From: Deltaproteobacteria bacterium
GTDB lineage: Bacteria; Myxococcota; Kuafuiibacteriia; Kuafuiibacteriales; Kuafuiibacteriaceae
Direction: 5' to 3'
Length of the DNA: 64,000 nt
NCBI GenBank assembly: GCA_016713425.1
Contig: JADJPE010000005.1
Location: forward strand, 2,790,001-2,854,000
Part shown: positions 27,610-36,524 of the stretch, piece after piece
Layout: every line of letters starts with the position of its first letter
Position numbering within the stretch: position 1 is the first letter of the stretch
Made by a program: the position numbers and the translations under genes
Notes under the pieces: model-generated
Told to the model about the DNA's origin: nothing
What the model saw: only the letters and a program-made list of their open reading frames with translations
Databases searched by the model: none

Positions 27610-28173
27610 TCACTGAAATGCCGGGAGGTGACCCTCGGGTGCGGTCTCTATCGTCGGATGTCGCCGGTCTTTGTCTGAGAGTGTCGGCGCCACACCGGCC
27701 GGGATCGGCCAAGCGATTTCGAATGCGGGATCGTTGTAGAGAAGCCCGCGGTCTTCGGCTGGAACGTAGAAGTCCGAGCACTTGTACTGGAAGTCGGCGA
27801 TCTCCGTCATGACGTAGAAGCCATGCGCGAAGCCTTCGGGGATATACATCATTCGTTTGTTTTCGGCCGACAGGCGCGCACCCACCCACTTCCCGAAGGT
27901 TGGACTCCCCCGCCGAACGTCGACCGCGACGTCGAAAACTTCGCCCGTCGTGACGCGGACGAGCTTGGCCTGAGGGCGGCCCAGTTGGTAGTGCAGACCG
28001 CGAAGGACGTTGTTCGATGACCGAGAATGGTTGTCTTGGACGAACGTCGTGGTGATGCCCAGACCGGCAAATATCTCGCGGTTGTAGGTCTCCAGGAAGT
28101 AACCACGATCGTCGCCGAATACCTTCGGCTCAAGGATGTATACGCCCGGGATCGCAGTGTCGATGCGGTTCAC
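27610..28173 (-). CDS. rfbC: dTDP-4-dehydrorhamnose 3,5-epimerase
   Basis: 187 aa cupin-fold epimerase. Seen: FGDDRGYFLETYN, FVQDNHSRS, RGLHYQ (catalytic His), VFDVAVDVR and GFAHGFYV. The start is GTG 28173, which overlaps the rfbA stop in a GTGA junction and has GGAGG four bases upstream; the frame's earlier Met at 28299 lies deep in rfbA and is rejected. It catalyses the double epimerisation step of dTDP-L-rhamnose synthesis. Confidence 0.95.
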   Translation of the reverse strand: MNRIDTAIPGVYILEPKVFGDDRGYFLETYNREIFAGLGITTTFVQDNHSRSSNNVLRGLHYQLGRPQAKLVRVTTGEVFDVAVDVRRGSPTFGKWVGARLSAENKRMMYIPEGFAHGFYVMTEIADFQYKCSDFYVPAEDRGLLYNDPAFEIAWPIPAGVAPTLSDKDRRHPTIETAPEGHLPAFQ

Positions 28174-29045
28174 ATGGCCTCCATCGACAGGACGTCGATG
28201 AGATACTTGCCGTACGTGCTCTTGCCCATTTCTTGCGCGAGTTGTCGAACGTTGTCGGCCGTGATCCAGCCTTGGCGCCACGCGATCTCCTCGAGGCACG
28301 CGACCTTGAGGCCTTGACGCTCTTCGATCGCTTGGATGAAGTTCGCCGCTTCGATCAGGCTGCGATTCGTCCCGGTATCGAGCCAGGCGATGCCACGGCC
28401 GAGCTTGTGAACGCGCAGTTTGCCCTCTTCGAGATAGAGGCGGTTCAAGTCCGTGATCTCGAGCTCGCCCCGTGCGCTGGGGCGGATCTGCCGCGCGCGC
28501 TCTGTGACGCCTGGGCCATAGAAGTAGAGGCCAGGGATCGCGAACGCGCTCTTGGGGTTCTTGGGCTTCTCCTCGAGACTAATGGCCTTGCCTGAGCCAT
28601 CGAACTCGACGATGCCGTAGCGCTCCGGGTCGGTCACGAAGCATCCGAAGATCTGGGCGCCACTTTCGATGTACGCACCGTTGCGCAGCGTTTGTGTGAG
28701 GCCATGCCCGTAGAAGATGTTGTCTCCCAGGATGAGGCAGCACGAGTTGTCCGCGATGAAGTCGGCGCCAATGATGAAGGCTTGCGCGAGGCCCTCGGGT
28801 CGAGGTTGCTCTGCGTAGGACAGCCGCATGCCGAGCCGCTTACCGTCGCCGAGCAGTTGCTCGAAGCGCGGGAGGTCCTCGGGCGTCGAGATGATGAGGA
28901 CATCTCGAATGCCCGCGAGCATCAACGTGCTGAGCGGATAGTAGATCATCGGCTTGTCGTACACGGGCAAGAGCTGCTTGCTGACGACGTAGGTGATCGG
29001 ATGGAGACGCGTACCCGCGCCGCCCGCCAAGATGATGCCCTTCAC
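28170..29045 (-). CDS. rfbA: Glucose-1-phosphate thymidylyltransferase
   Basis: 291 aa. The nucleotidyltransferase signature GGAGTRLHP is at the N-terminus, followed by KQLLPVYDKPMIYYPLS and LGDNIFYGHGL. It makes dTDP-glucose from dTTP and glucose 1-phosphate, the first dTDP-rhamnose step, and is normally feedback-inhibited by dTDP-L-rhamnose. GTG start with AAGGAAAG upstream. It is 56 bases after the hybrid kinase gene on the same strand, so the four rhamnose genes may be read through from it. Confidence 0.97.
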   Translation of the reverse strand: MKGIILAGGAGTRLHPITYVVSKQLLPVYDKPMIYYPLSTLMLAGIRDVLIISTPEDLPRFEQLLGDGKRLGMRLSYAEQPRPEGLAQAFIIGADFIADNSCCLILGDNIFYGHGLTQTLRNGAYIESGAQIFGCFVTDPERYGIVEFDGSGKAISLEEKPKNPKSAFAIPGLYFYGPGVTERARQIRPSARGELEITDLNRLYLEEGKLRVHKLGRGIAWLDTGTNRSLIEAANFIQAIEERQGLKVACLEEIAWRQGWITADNVRQLAQEMGKSTYGKYLIDVLSMEAM

Positions 29046-29101
29046 GCCCGCTTTCCTTAGCAGCCGTTCTCGATCGCCTCAAGCCTCCGGTACCCTCTTG
29101 G

Positions 29102-32100
29102 CTACGGATTCGCGGCCGTTCCTTGCGTCTTGGGCGCGTCGAGGGCCCTCCGCACGGCGGAGGCGAGTTGTCGTGGGCCAAAGGGCTTGTTCAAGATCTC
29201 GATCTCGGAGAAGGCCCGAGGCAAGGGCTTTATATGCGTCGTATCGACAAACCCCGTTGTCAGCAGGAGGCGTAGTTGTGGCCAACGAGGCGCAACTTCC
29301 GCCATGAGTTCAAACCCGGTGAGTCCGCCGGGCATCGTGACGTCCGAGAGGAGCAAGTCCACGGGCGCGCCGCCTTCGAGGATGGTGAGGGCTTCGCGTC
29401 CAGTCTCGACCTCGATCACCCCGTAGCCGAGCCCCGTGAGCGCTCGAACCGTGCTCTTCCGTACGGTTGGATCGTCTTCAGCGACGAGGATACGTTCGGT
29501 TCCGCCCGGTATCGTCTCTCGGCAAGGGCTCGCTTCGTCGCCCGTTCGTTGGGGCGGTCGCTGAAATCGCGGGACGTACAGATGAACACAGGTTCCCGTG
29601 CCCTCGGCACTCTCGATTCTCGCGTAGCCGCCCGATTGTCGCACGAAGCCGTAGACCATGCTGAGGCCGAGACCGGTGCCTCGACCCGCTTCCTTGGTCG
29701 TGAAGAACGGCTCGAAGGCATGCTCGATGATGCTGGGTGACATCCCGCGCCCGGTATCGCGAACCGAGAGGAGCACATAGTCGCCTGGCTCGATCGGATC
29801 CGGCGAGCAGAGCAGACGCGTCGTGATCGACGTGTTCTTCGAGGTGAACACGATTCTTCCTCCGGACGGCATGGCATCTCGGGCGTTGATCGCGAGGTTC
29901 AGTAGGACGTTCTCCATCTGACCGGGGTCGCAGAGGACAGGCCACACGGCCGGGTCCAAGTCAGGCAAGATCTCGATCGCTGAACCGAGTGTACGACGCA
30001 TCAACTTCAGAGCATGCTCGATGACCCGGTTGAGATCGAGTTCACGCGGTCTCAGCGCTTGGCGGCGCGAGAACGAGAGGAGCTGGCTCGTGAGCTCTCC
30101 CCCCCGTTCGGCGGCCGCCAGGGCGTCGCTCGCGATTGCCTTCTGTTCGGCATCAATGAGCTCCTCCACGAGCAAACCGACGTTGTTGATGATGATCGTG
30201 AGCAAATTGTTGAAGTCGTGGGCGACGCCACCCGTGAGCTGTCCGATGGCCTGGAGCTTGATCGTCTGCGTGAGCTGCGCCTCCATTTGTCGGTGCGCCG
30301 TCATGTCTTGCTCGATGATGACGTAGTTCGAGAGTCGACCTTCGTCTGACCATACGGGGGCGGCGGAAACGATCGCCGGATAGCTCTCTCCGTTCTTCTT
30401 CACGCAATCGATCTCGCCGCGCCAAGCGATCCCCTGAACCATCGCGTCGCGGAGCGCGACGCCGGTCGTCGACGATGCGCTTCCCACGTAGAAGTCATCG
30501 AGCGGCCGGCCGACCGTCTCCGACCACGCGAAGCCGGTGCTCTCGTTGAAGATGCTGTTCACGTAAGCGATGGAGCCATCACTTTCGGTGATCAGGATTG
30601 GATTCGGGCTGTTCTCGACCGCCGAAGAGAGCTTCGTGAGCGTGAGCTCAGCGACCTTTCGAGCGGTGACGTCCTCGACCACGATGATGAAATACGACCG
30701 GTCGGTGTCGTCGTAACGCTGGAGGGACGACGTCATGTTCACCCATACGTAGGCGCCGCTCTTCTGGCGAAAGCGTGCTTCGGAGACGAACGTTTCGATC
30801 TGTCCCCGCGTGAGTTTGTGCCACTGGTCGAGTCCGAAGCGAATGTCCGGGAAATGCGCCAGATCCAGGATGTCCATCTGGCTGAGCTCGTCGCGCGAAT
30901 AGCCCACGATGTCACAGAACCGCTGGTTCATGCGCAAGAAGGAACCGTCAAGGCTGGCTTGTACGATGCCGACCGCGGCCTGCTCGAACGTTGCCCGGAA
31001 GCGCTCTTCGCTTTCGATCAACGTCTTCTCTTGTTCTCGTCGATCCGTGATGTCTCGGAAGGATACGACCATCGCGTTCTCACCGGTGGCGAACGCGTGC
31101 ACTTCGTAGATTCCGGTGATGCTGTCGTGTGAATACGGTACTTCTTCCACGTCGAGTGCGACACCGGTTCGTGCGACGCCCGCGTATCGCTCTGGAATGC
31201 TCGTCTCTCGAAGGCCGGGAAAGGCATCCTGGATCGTCTTGCCGACGACGTCTTCCGAAGCGATGCCAAGAATCGTGGTCGCGGCCTCGTTCACGTGCCG
31301 GAGCCGAAGCAGGCCTTCTTCATCGATCTGGTAGCTCATGAGTCCAATGGGAAGGCTGTCGATCACGAGGCGCAGCCACCGCTCTTGGGAGGAGACGCGC
31401 TCGAATAAGGCCCGAGCGGCCTCCATTTGGTTTCGCTCCTTCGTGACGTCTCGGATGTGAACCGAGCCCGCGAACCTTGGGACCTGGTGGACGGAGGATT
31501 CCAAGGGGTTCGTGTGGCCGTTGACCGAAACCGTGTAGTGCCGATCGGGGTTGGTCGCGACGAGCGTCTCGAGAACGGTGCTGATGTCTCGTCCGACCGG
31601 ATCTTGTTCCGGCCCGAAGAGTCCGTGCGCGGACCGGTTGGTGTCGACGACTTCACCTTGCTCATGAATCAGGAGCAGGCTGTCGTTCGAATGCTCGAAG
31701 GCGTTCTCGAGCAGATCGATTTTCTCGAGGCCGAGGAAGTCGTGTCGGACCATCGCCCAAGCTGCGAAGAACGCGAAGACGGATAGCGAGGCGGCCGTGA
31801 ATCGGGGCAATTCGGGGCGCTCGAGAACATGAATGAAGACGATGTCGGTGAGGGTACCCGCCAAGAGCGCGAATGCGGCGCCCAAGGTCATCGCTCGGAA
31901 CATACCTCGTTCGTGCCGTGTGCGCGCATTGATCCCGCCGAGCCGAAACTGATTGATGGCAAGCGCCGTGCCCATCCAAGGAATGACCGTGAACCACGCG
32001 TCGAGCGGCCCGGGTAGGTATAGGAGCCCCCACGGACGTCGCATGTAGCCGGCCACAGCCCATGGTGTCGTGACGCTGATGAGGCTTGCGGCCACCGAGA

Positions 32101-32407
32101 GGACGAGAATGGCCGGCGCAAGGCGGCCCGGGCGACGACGTGCGAGCGCGGTTGCGAAGCGATAGGCCAAGACCCCGATCATGATCGAGAGGGCGCTGGT
32201 CGCTCGAAGCAGGTAGAACTCGAAGCCTTCGCTGAATGCGAAGAAGCCGAGCAACTCCATGAGGTTCCAGGCAAAGAGGGCCCCGACCACGCTCACGAAG
32301 GCACGCCGTGCGGGCTCGTTCGATCGGCGGACCAGGGCGGCGGTAAGCACGCTGGCGCATGCAAGAAGGGCGATGCACGGAACGAGAAGGAGCGCGTTTT
32401 GGACCAT
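29102..32407 (-). CDS. Hybrid sensor histidine kinase with multi-TM sensor, PAS domains and receiver
   Basis: 1101 aa. The first about 220 residues hold seven or so hydrophobic helices like the 7TM histidine-kinase sensor class. At least four PAS-type segments follow (for example EERFRATFEQAAVGIVQASL and NSPNPILITESDG). The HisKA site is GGVAHDFNN near residue 730, the HATPase boxes are LNLAINARDAM, DTGRGM and GTGLGLSMVYG, and the C-terminal receiver carries EDD and phospho-acceptor Asp in LLLSDVTMPG near 1021. Inner membrane. It lies directly upstream of rfbA on the same strand; a regulatory link is only inferred. Confidence 0.94.
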   Translation of the reverse strand: MVQNALLLVPCIALLACASVLTAALVRRSNEPARRAFVSVVGALFAWNLMELLGFFAFSEGFEFYLLRATSALSIMIGVLAYRFATALARRRPGRLAPAILVLSVAASLISVTTPWAVAGYMRRPWGLLYLPGPLDAWFTVIPWMGTALAINQFRLGGINARTRHERGMFRAMTLGAAFALLAGTLTDIVFIHVLERPELPRFTAASLSVFAFFAAWAMVRHDFLGLEKIDLLENAFEHSNDSLLLIHEQGEVVDTNRSAHGLFGPEQDPVGRDISTVLETLVATNPDRHYTVSVNGHTNPLESSVHQVPRFAGSVHIRDVTKERNQMEAARALFERVSSQERWLRLVIDSLPIGLMSYQIDEEGLLRLRHVNEAATTILGIASEDVVGKTIQDAFPGLRETSIPERYAGVARTGVALDVEEVPYSHDSITGIYEVHAFATGENAMVVSFRDITDRREQEKTLIESEERFRATFEQAAVGIVQASLDGSFLRMNQRFCDIVGYSRDELSQMDILDLAHFPDIRFGLDQWHKLTRGQIETFVSEARFRQKSGAYVWVNMTSSLQRYDDTDRSYFIIVVEDVTARKVAELTLTKLSSAVENSPNPILITESDGSIAYVNSIFNESTGFAWSETVGRPLDDFYVGSASSTTGVALRDAMVQGIAWRGEIDCVKKNGESYPAIVSAAPVWSDEGRLSNYVIIEQDMTAHRQMEAQLTQTIKLQAIGQLTGGVAHDFNNLLTIIINNVGLLVEELIDAEQKAIASDALAAAERGGELTSQLLSFSRRQALRPRELDLNRVIEHALKLMRRTLGSAIEILPDLDPAVWPVLCDPGQMENVLLNLAINARDAMPSGGRIVFTSKNTSITTRLLCSPDPIEPGDYVLLSVRDTGRGMSPSIIEHAFEPFFTTKEAGRGTGLGLSMVYGFVRQSGGYARIESAEGTGTCVHLYVPRFQRPPQRTGDEASPCRETIPGGTERILVAEDDPTVRKSTVRALTGLGYGVIEVETGREALTILEGGAPVDLLLSDVTMPGGLTGFELMAEVAPRWPQLRLLLTTGFVDTTHIKPLPRAFSEIEILNKPFGPRQLASAVRRALDAPKTQGTAANP

Positions 32408-32469
32408 TCAGGGTGTCCTTGAGTGTGCTGCTGTGGCCGTCCTTCGCGCTGCCCTCGGCGAGGCCATCT

Positions 32470-32490
32470 GAGGCCGGTTCGACCGGCCTC
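32470..32490. other. Perfect 9-bp inverted repeat in the intergenic region
   Basis: GAGGCCGGT-TCG-ACCGGCCTC sits between the divergent hybrid kinase and PilZ/J-like genes, about 63 bases upstream of the kinase start. It could be an operator or a leader hairpin. A G9 run follows near 32514. No other feature is evident in the 190-base gap. Confidence 0.4.
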
Positions 32491-32600
32491 GCAAATTCTT
32501 GAGTTCTGGCCGTGGGGGGGGGCGGTTGGGAGCCCACCCCCATCAACTGAAGCGTCGCATGTCCAGCTACAGGCCGGGGCCCTCTCGGTGGGTGTAGCTC

Positions 32601-33581
32601 TTGGGGGCCAACTGGAACCTTTGGCCGGTTGGGTCATGCGCCGGATGCGGATACGATTGGACTGTCTTGAGCTCGACGCGACAGGAGCCACGCTTCGTAT
32701 CGTCCGAACGCATCGAGATGCGTGTCTCGGGGCGCGAGGATATGAGGGCGCTTTGGACCGAGAATGTCTCTCGAGGAGGACTCTTCGTTGTAACGGACGA
32801 CGCGCCCCCTCTGCGGACCCGGGTGCAGGTGCAGATTGAGGCCCCCGAGGGGAAGCTGTTGCTCGAGGCCGAAGTGGTCCACGTGCTCGACCCAGAGACC
32901 GCAGGACAATCGGGGATGCCGCCCGGGGTAGGGCTCCAGTTCACGTCTCTGAGCGACAAACAGTCGCGGGCCGTCGACCGATACGTGGAGGGGGTTGCCT
33001 CGCGACTCAAGGCCGAGACCGAGGATCTCCCGCTTACCGCGTCCGGAAGTGAGCTCATGGGGACGGTGCTCACGATCTTTGGCGGCGTCGAAAGCAACGA
33101 CCTCTACGAGGCACTTGGGCTGGCCGACTCGGTCACCGATCAGGAAATCGAGACTCGCCTCGACGATTTCAAGGAACGTCTCGAGGGCTCGACCAAGGTG
33201 CTGACGCCGGCTCAGCGCATTCGCGTCGAAAATGCGCGGAAGACTCTCGCTCGGATCCGACGAATCCTTGGTAATCCTGGCCGGCGAATCGAATACGATC
33301 TCCGCACGCAGCGGACCAAGATCGATACGATTCTTGCGACGCGGGATGGTCTCGAAGTTCGAAAGATGCGCGAACAATGGATGCACGCCTTCCCGGAGCG
33401 GATGGAGCGCGCGCGCCAGAAGGCGACCGAAGCGGTTCAATACTGGGAGAACAAGCAACACGCTCGTGCGATTGCTTCGGCTGAGGAGGCACAGGCGCTC
33501 GATCCGTTGAACCGTGATCTGAGGTCGGCGATCAGTGCCTGGAAGATTGAGATGAAGAAGGGCGCGAACGCTGGCGGTTAG
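32601..33581 (+). CDS. PilZ domain protein with DnaJ-like middle region
   Basis: Up to 326 aa; TTG 32601 has GGTGGG upstream, but TTG 32667 would also keep the whole domain, so the start is uncertain. Residues about 35-130 resemble PilZ (TENVSRGGLFV, VQVQIEAPEGKLLLEAEVV, GVGLQFTSL). The N-terminal PilZ RxxxR is not clearly intact (SERIEMRVSGRE). Residues about 170-245 (NDLYEALGL, then TPAQRIRVENARKTLARI and RRIEYD) resemble a J-domain-like module, and the tail is TPR-like. Probably a cytoplasmic c-di-GMP-linked adaptor, an inference from the PilZ match. Confidence 0.78.
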   Translation: MGANWNLWPVGSCAGCGYDWTVLSSTRQEPRFVSSERIEMRVSGREDMRALWTENVSRGGLFVVTDDAPPLRTRVQVQIEAPEGKLLLEAEVVHVLDPETAGQSGMPPGVGLQFTSLSDKQSRAVDRYVEGVASRLKAETEDLPLTASGSELMGTVLTIFGGVESNDLYEALGLADSVTDQEIETRLDDFKERLEGSTKVLTPAQRIRVENARKTLARIRRILGNPGRRIEYDLRTQRTKIDTILATRDGLEVRKMREQWMHAFPERMERARQKATEAVQYWENKQHARAIASAEEAQALDPLNRDLRSAISAWKIEMKKGANAGG

Positions 33582-33595
33582 CGCAAGCGCTCAAT

Positions 33596-33700
33596 CGCCC
33601 ATCGATCAGTCGCCCATCGATCAGTCGCCCATCGATCAGTCGCCCATCGATCAGTCGCCCATCGATCAGTCGCCCATCGATCAAGCGCCCATCGATCAAG
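33596..33700. repeat. 15-bp tandem array, seven copies, each with palindrome ATCGAT
   Basis: Seven contiguous 15-bp units of the form CGCCCATCGATCAGT; the last two carry AAG in place of AGT-type ends. The array fills nearly all the space between the converging PilZ/J-like and GGDEF genes. In one minus-strand frame it would encode an RLIDG pentapeptide repeat, but not in the GGDEF frame. Confidence 0.95.
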
Positions 33701-33703
33701 CCT

Positions 33704-34300
33704 TTAAAGTTGGCCGCGGGCGTAGGCTGCACCTTCGCGGGCTCGGATTTCGGAGGCAGCACCCTTCCGCTTCTTGTCCAGGTACAGAGAATCGTCGACG
33801 ACACCCAACAGGTCACTCAGGGTCGTGGCTTCCGCAGGAAACGTCGCCGTACCTACGCTCACATAGAACGGGATGCCATGGGGCGTGTCTTCTTCCTGAA
33901 TCCAGCTTCGGAGGCGATGGGTGACGATCGAGCTCCCATGTTGGTCGGTGTAAGGCAAGATGATGGCGAACTCGTCGCCACCCACTCGGCACAGAATATC
34001 AATCTCGCGGACACTGCGCTCAAGAAAGCGGGCCAGCCAAACCAGAATTGCGTCTCCCACCGTGTGGCCGTACGTCTGGTTGAGCTCTTTGAAGCCGTCG
34101 ATGTTCATCAACAGCACGGAGCATACCCAGTTCCAGCGTTTGGCTCTTGCGAGCTCTTGCTGAAGCCGATCTTCGAAATAGTGACGGTTCGAAAGCCCGG
34201 TCAAATGATCTCGAAATGTCGTGGCGCGGTGCGACTCGAGGCGTCTGAGCTCCGCGCGAAGTCTCGCGTTCTCTTTCTCGAGACTTTCAACCGTGTTCAT
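33704..34300 (-). CDS. GGDEF diguanylate cyclase
   Basis: 198 aa. A short N-terminal coiled coil (SLEKENARLRAELRRLE) precedes a GGDEF domain: DHLTGLSNRHYF, NIDGFKELNQTYGH, and an intact active-site RVGGDEFAIIL. It makes c-di-GMP from two GTP. No RxxD inhibitory site is obvious five residues before GGDEF (IDILCR precedes). The small size and coiled coil suggest dimerisation drives activity. GAGGT lies six bases before ATG 34300. It converges with a PilZ protein gene, a plausible c-di-GMP partner. Confidence 0.93.
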   Translation of the reverse strand: MNTVESLEKENARLRAELRRLESHRATTFRDHLTGLSNRHYFEDRLQQELARAKRWNWVCSVLLMNIDGFKELNQTYGHTVGDAILVWLARFLERSVREIDILCRVGGDEFAIILPYTDQHGSSIVTHRLRSWIQEEDTPHGIPFYVSVGTATFPAEATTLSDLLGVVDDSLYLDKKRKGAASEIRAREGAAYARGQL

Positions 34301-34454
34301 ACTTTACCTCGCCGAGACCACTCTTCCTTATCAACGGGTGCAGACCGAGTAAAGGCGAGCTCGGGACGACGGTTCGATCGCGACAGTTCGGGTGTTGGCG
34401 ATGATACCACGCCGGCGTTCGATCGATCGCGGGTGGCGTGTTGGCTCGATCGCG

Positions 34455-35843
34455 TCAATCGACCTTGTGAAGAACCGAAACGAAGAAGCCGTCTGGATCG
34501 CGGTCAGTAGGGCCGGGACCGATCCGGGAGGAATGTGTGCCCTCCGCTCTCGATGTCGGATGCGCGCTGAGGGTGCTGTCGGTCGACAACAACGCTTCGA
34601 CCACCGCCTCGTTCTCCTCACGCAGCACGCTGCATGTTGCGTAAACGAGACGCCCACCAGGCTTGACGGCTCGCGATGCCGCTGCGAGCAAACGCACCTG
34701 CAGTGACGCGAACGTCGAGACGTCCTCTTCCTTCAGGCGCCACTTGATGTCGGGGCTTCTTCGGAGCGTGCCGGTGCCAGTGCATGGGGCATCGACGAGC
34801 ACGCAATCGAATTGTGCGATGAAGGCTCCGTCCAGCGTCATGAGATCGCCGCACTGCGTCGTTAGGCACGTGAGTCCGGCGCGCTCCGCGCGTTTGGTCG
34901 CCTTTTCGAGATGTTGGCGCTCCGGATCGAGTGCGACGAGACGCCCTTCGTTGTTCATCATCGCACCGAGCGCGAGGGCTTTGCCACCCGCGCCCGCGCA
35001 AGCATCGAGAACATGCTCACCCGCTCGGACTTCCGTTGCGAGCGCGATGAGCTGGCTTCCTTCGTCCATCAGTTCGACGGCACCGCTCTGGTAGAGCGGC
35101 CAAGCTGCGAGGTCGACGGATTTCGGAAGAATCAGGCCATCCGGCGACGTGGTGGTCGGGAGGCTCTCGATCCCGTGTGCCGTCTTGATCTCGGCTTGTG
35201 CCGTCGCTCGATCCATACGCAGCCGATTGACGCGGAGCGTCACCGGCGCGCGCTCGAGAAGGGCTTTGGCGATATCCGTTGCGCGCTGAAGACCGGACGC
35301 GTCGATGAGTCGGCGCACCAGCCAATCGGGCAGTGACGTGGTGACCGCGAGGTCTTCCTCGGGCGATCGATGGGGTTGGGCGAGCCGTCCCGAGGCCAAG
35401 CGTTCGAAGAGCCCAGCGATACGATCGAACGCGCGCGGGTCACGGGTACGCAGAGTCTGGGCGTCAGCACCCTCAGCCATCGCCAAATACGCGAGATGGC
35501 GTAGTCGGTTTCGAAGCGGTGCCTCGAGCAATGCCAAACGCTTTCGATCGGCCTTGGCGGCGCGCTCGAGGAGGTCGTCGAGTTGGCGCCGGTGTCGAAC
35601 CATTCCGAAGACCGTGCCGCTCACCAGGGCGCGTTCTTTGCTCCCGAGATCCTTGGCGCGCGCGAAGACCGTTCGCACGGCGCGATCGGCCGGGATCCCT
35701 GATTCGATATGCGCGAATGCTTCGAGGACTCGGTCGTCCGTTCGTCCCCGGGGTCGCGCTTGCGACCCGGTCGGCTGGGCATCTTCGCGTACGATGATTT
35801 GGGCACCGTCCGGCGGACGGCGTTCATTCCGGTGGCGACCCAT
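34455..35843 (-). CDS. rsmB: 16S rRNA (cytosine-967-C5)-methyltransferase
   Basis: 462 aa. The N-terminal NusB-like RNA-binding domain (ERALVSGTVFGMVRHRRQLDDLL) is followed by the RsmB/F methyltransferase: SAM motif DACAGAGGKALAL, DAPCTGTGTLRRSPD with the catalytic-pair Cys, and YATCSVLREENE with the second Cys. It methylates C967-equivalent in 16S rRNA in the cytoplasm. The basic N-terminal extension of about 35 residues is longer than usual. Its ATG overlaps the stop of the ACT-domain gene as TAATG. Confidence 0.9.
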   Translation of the reverse strand: MGRHRNERRPPDGAQIIVREDAQPTGSQARPRGRTDDRVLEAFAHIESGIPADRAVRTVFARAKDLGSKERALVSGTVFGMVRHRRQLDDLLERAAKADRKRLALLEAPLRNRLRHLAYLAMAEGADAQTLRTRDPRAFDRIAGLFERLASGRLAQPHRSPEEDLAVTTSLPDWLVRRLIDASGLQRATDIAKALLERAPVTLRVNRLRMDRATAQAEIKTAHGIESLPTTTSPDGLILPKSVDLAAWPLYQSGAVELMDEGSQLIALATEVRAGEHVLDACAGAGGKALALGAMMNNEGRLVALDPERQHLEKATKRAERAGLTCLTTQCGDLMTLDGAFIAQFDCVLVDAPCTGTGTLRRSPDIKWRLKEEDVSTFASLQVRLLAAASRAVKPGGRLVYATCSVLREENEAVVEALLSTDSTLSAHPTSRAEGTHSSRIGPGPTDRDPDGFFVSVLHKVD

Positions 35844-36454
35844 TACTCGATATTTTCGCGGAGCGTCAGCTCGACGACGAGGTCATCGGCGAGGCGCTCG
35901 AGACTCGCTCTCAGCGCCTCCATGTCGAGCGTCTGAGCGCTCTTGAGGTCGATGCGGGCCTTGAATAGGCGCTGACCCGCCATCGGTGCGTCCACGGTCT
36001 CGGTGCTGAGATCTTCGATGTTGAGGGCGCTGTCCACGAGCACGCGCGACACATCCCGAACGATGCCTTCGTGATCGGCCCCGACCAGCTCGACCCGCAA
36101 GCGACGGGGCGCCGTCGTTTCACCCCCCTTGGCGCCCGCGTGCGAGCGGCCTGATGAGGCGCTGGTGGCTGAGCTGGTGGCTGAGGTAGGCACCTCGCCG
36201 ACGGCGTCGGCATTTCTTACATGGACGTCGAGGCCGGAAGGTCCGAGCTTTCCGAGCGCCGTCACGAGCGCGTCCGCACGCGATTCGCTGACGGAGACCT
36301 TCAAGATGCCCGCGAACGTTCCGGCGAGCCGAGTCATTCGGCTCTCTTCCCAGTTGCCCCCGAACTCTGCGACTGCGCGGGCGACCTGGTCGACGATGCC
36401 GCGACGGTCGGCCCCGACCAGCGTAATGACCAAAACCCTCGGATGCTCAGCCAT
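35843..36454 (-). CDS. Double ACT-domain protein (GcvR-like)
   Basis: 203 aa from ATG 36454; GTG 36472 is an alternative. Two ACT-type modules (VLVITLVGADRRGIVDQVARAV and LRVELVGADHEGIVRDVSRVL) are separated by a Ser/Thr/Ala-rich linker. This resembles glycine-cleavage repressor GcvR and related ACT regulators that bind small amino acids. Direct ligand or target is unknown; no glycine-cleavage genes are in the window. It is translationally coupled to rsmB through TAATG. Confidence 0.85.
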   Translation of the reverse strand: MAEHPRVLVITLVGADRRGIVDQVARAVAEFGGNWEESRMTRLAGTFAGILKVSVSESRADALVTALGKLGPSGLDVHVRNADAVGEVPTSATSSATSASSGRSHAGAKGGETTAPRRLRVELVGADHEGIVRDVSRVLVDSALNIEDLSTETVDAPMAGQRLFKARIDLKSAQTLDMEALRASLERLADDLVVELTLRENIE

Positions 36455-36524
36455 GGCGCTCGAGGCTCGCACAACAGACGCCGAGTGTCACGGTCGCTGA
36501 CGGTTCACGCCAACTCGTTTCGTT

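Noticed and set aside
28174..28299. Upstream Met start for rfbC
   Set aside because: It lies within rfbA, while GTG 28173 has GGAGG and a GTGA junction.
33596..33700. Possible CRISPR array
   Set aside because: Units are contiguous 15-bp copies with no spacers, and no cas gene is nearby. It is a plain tandem array.
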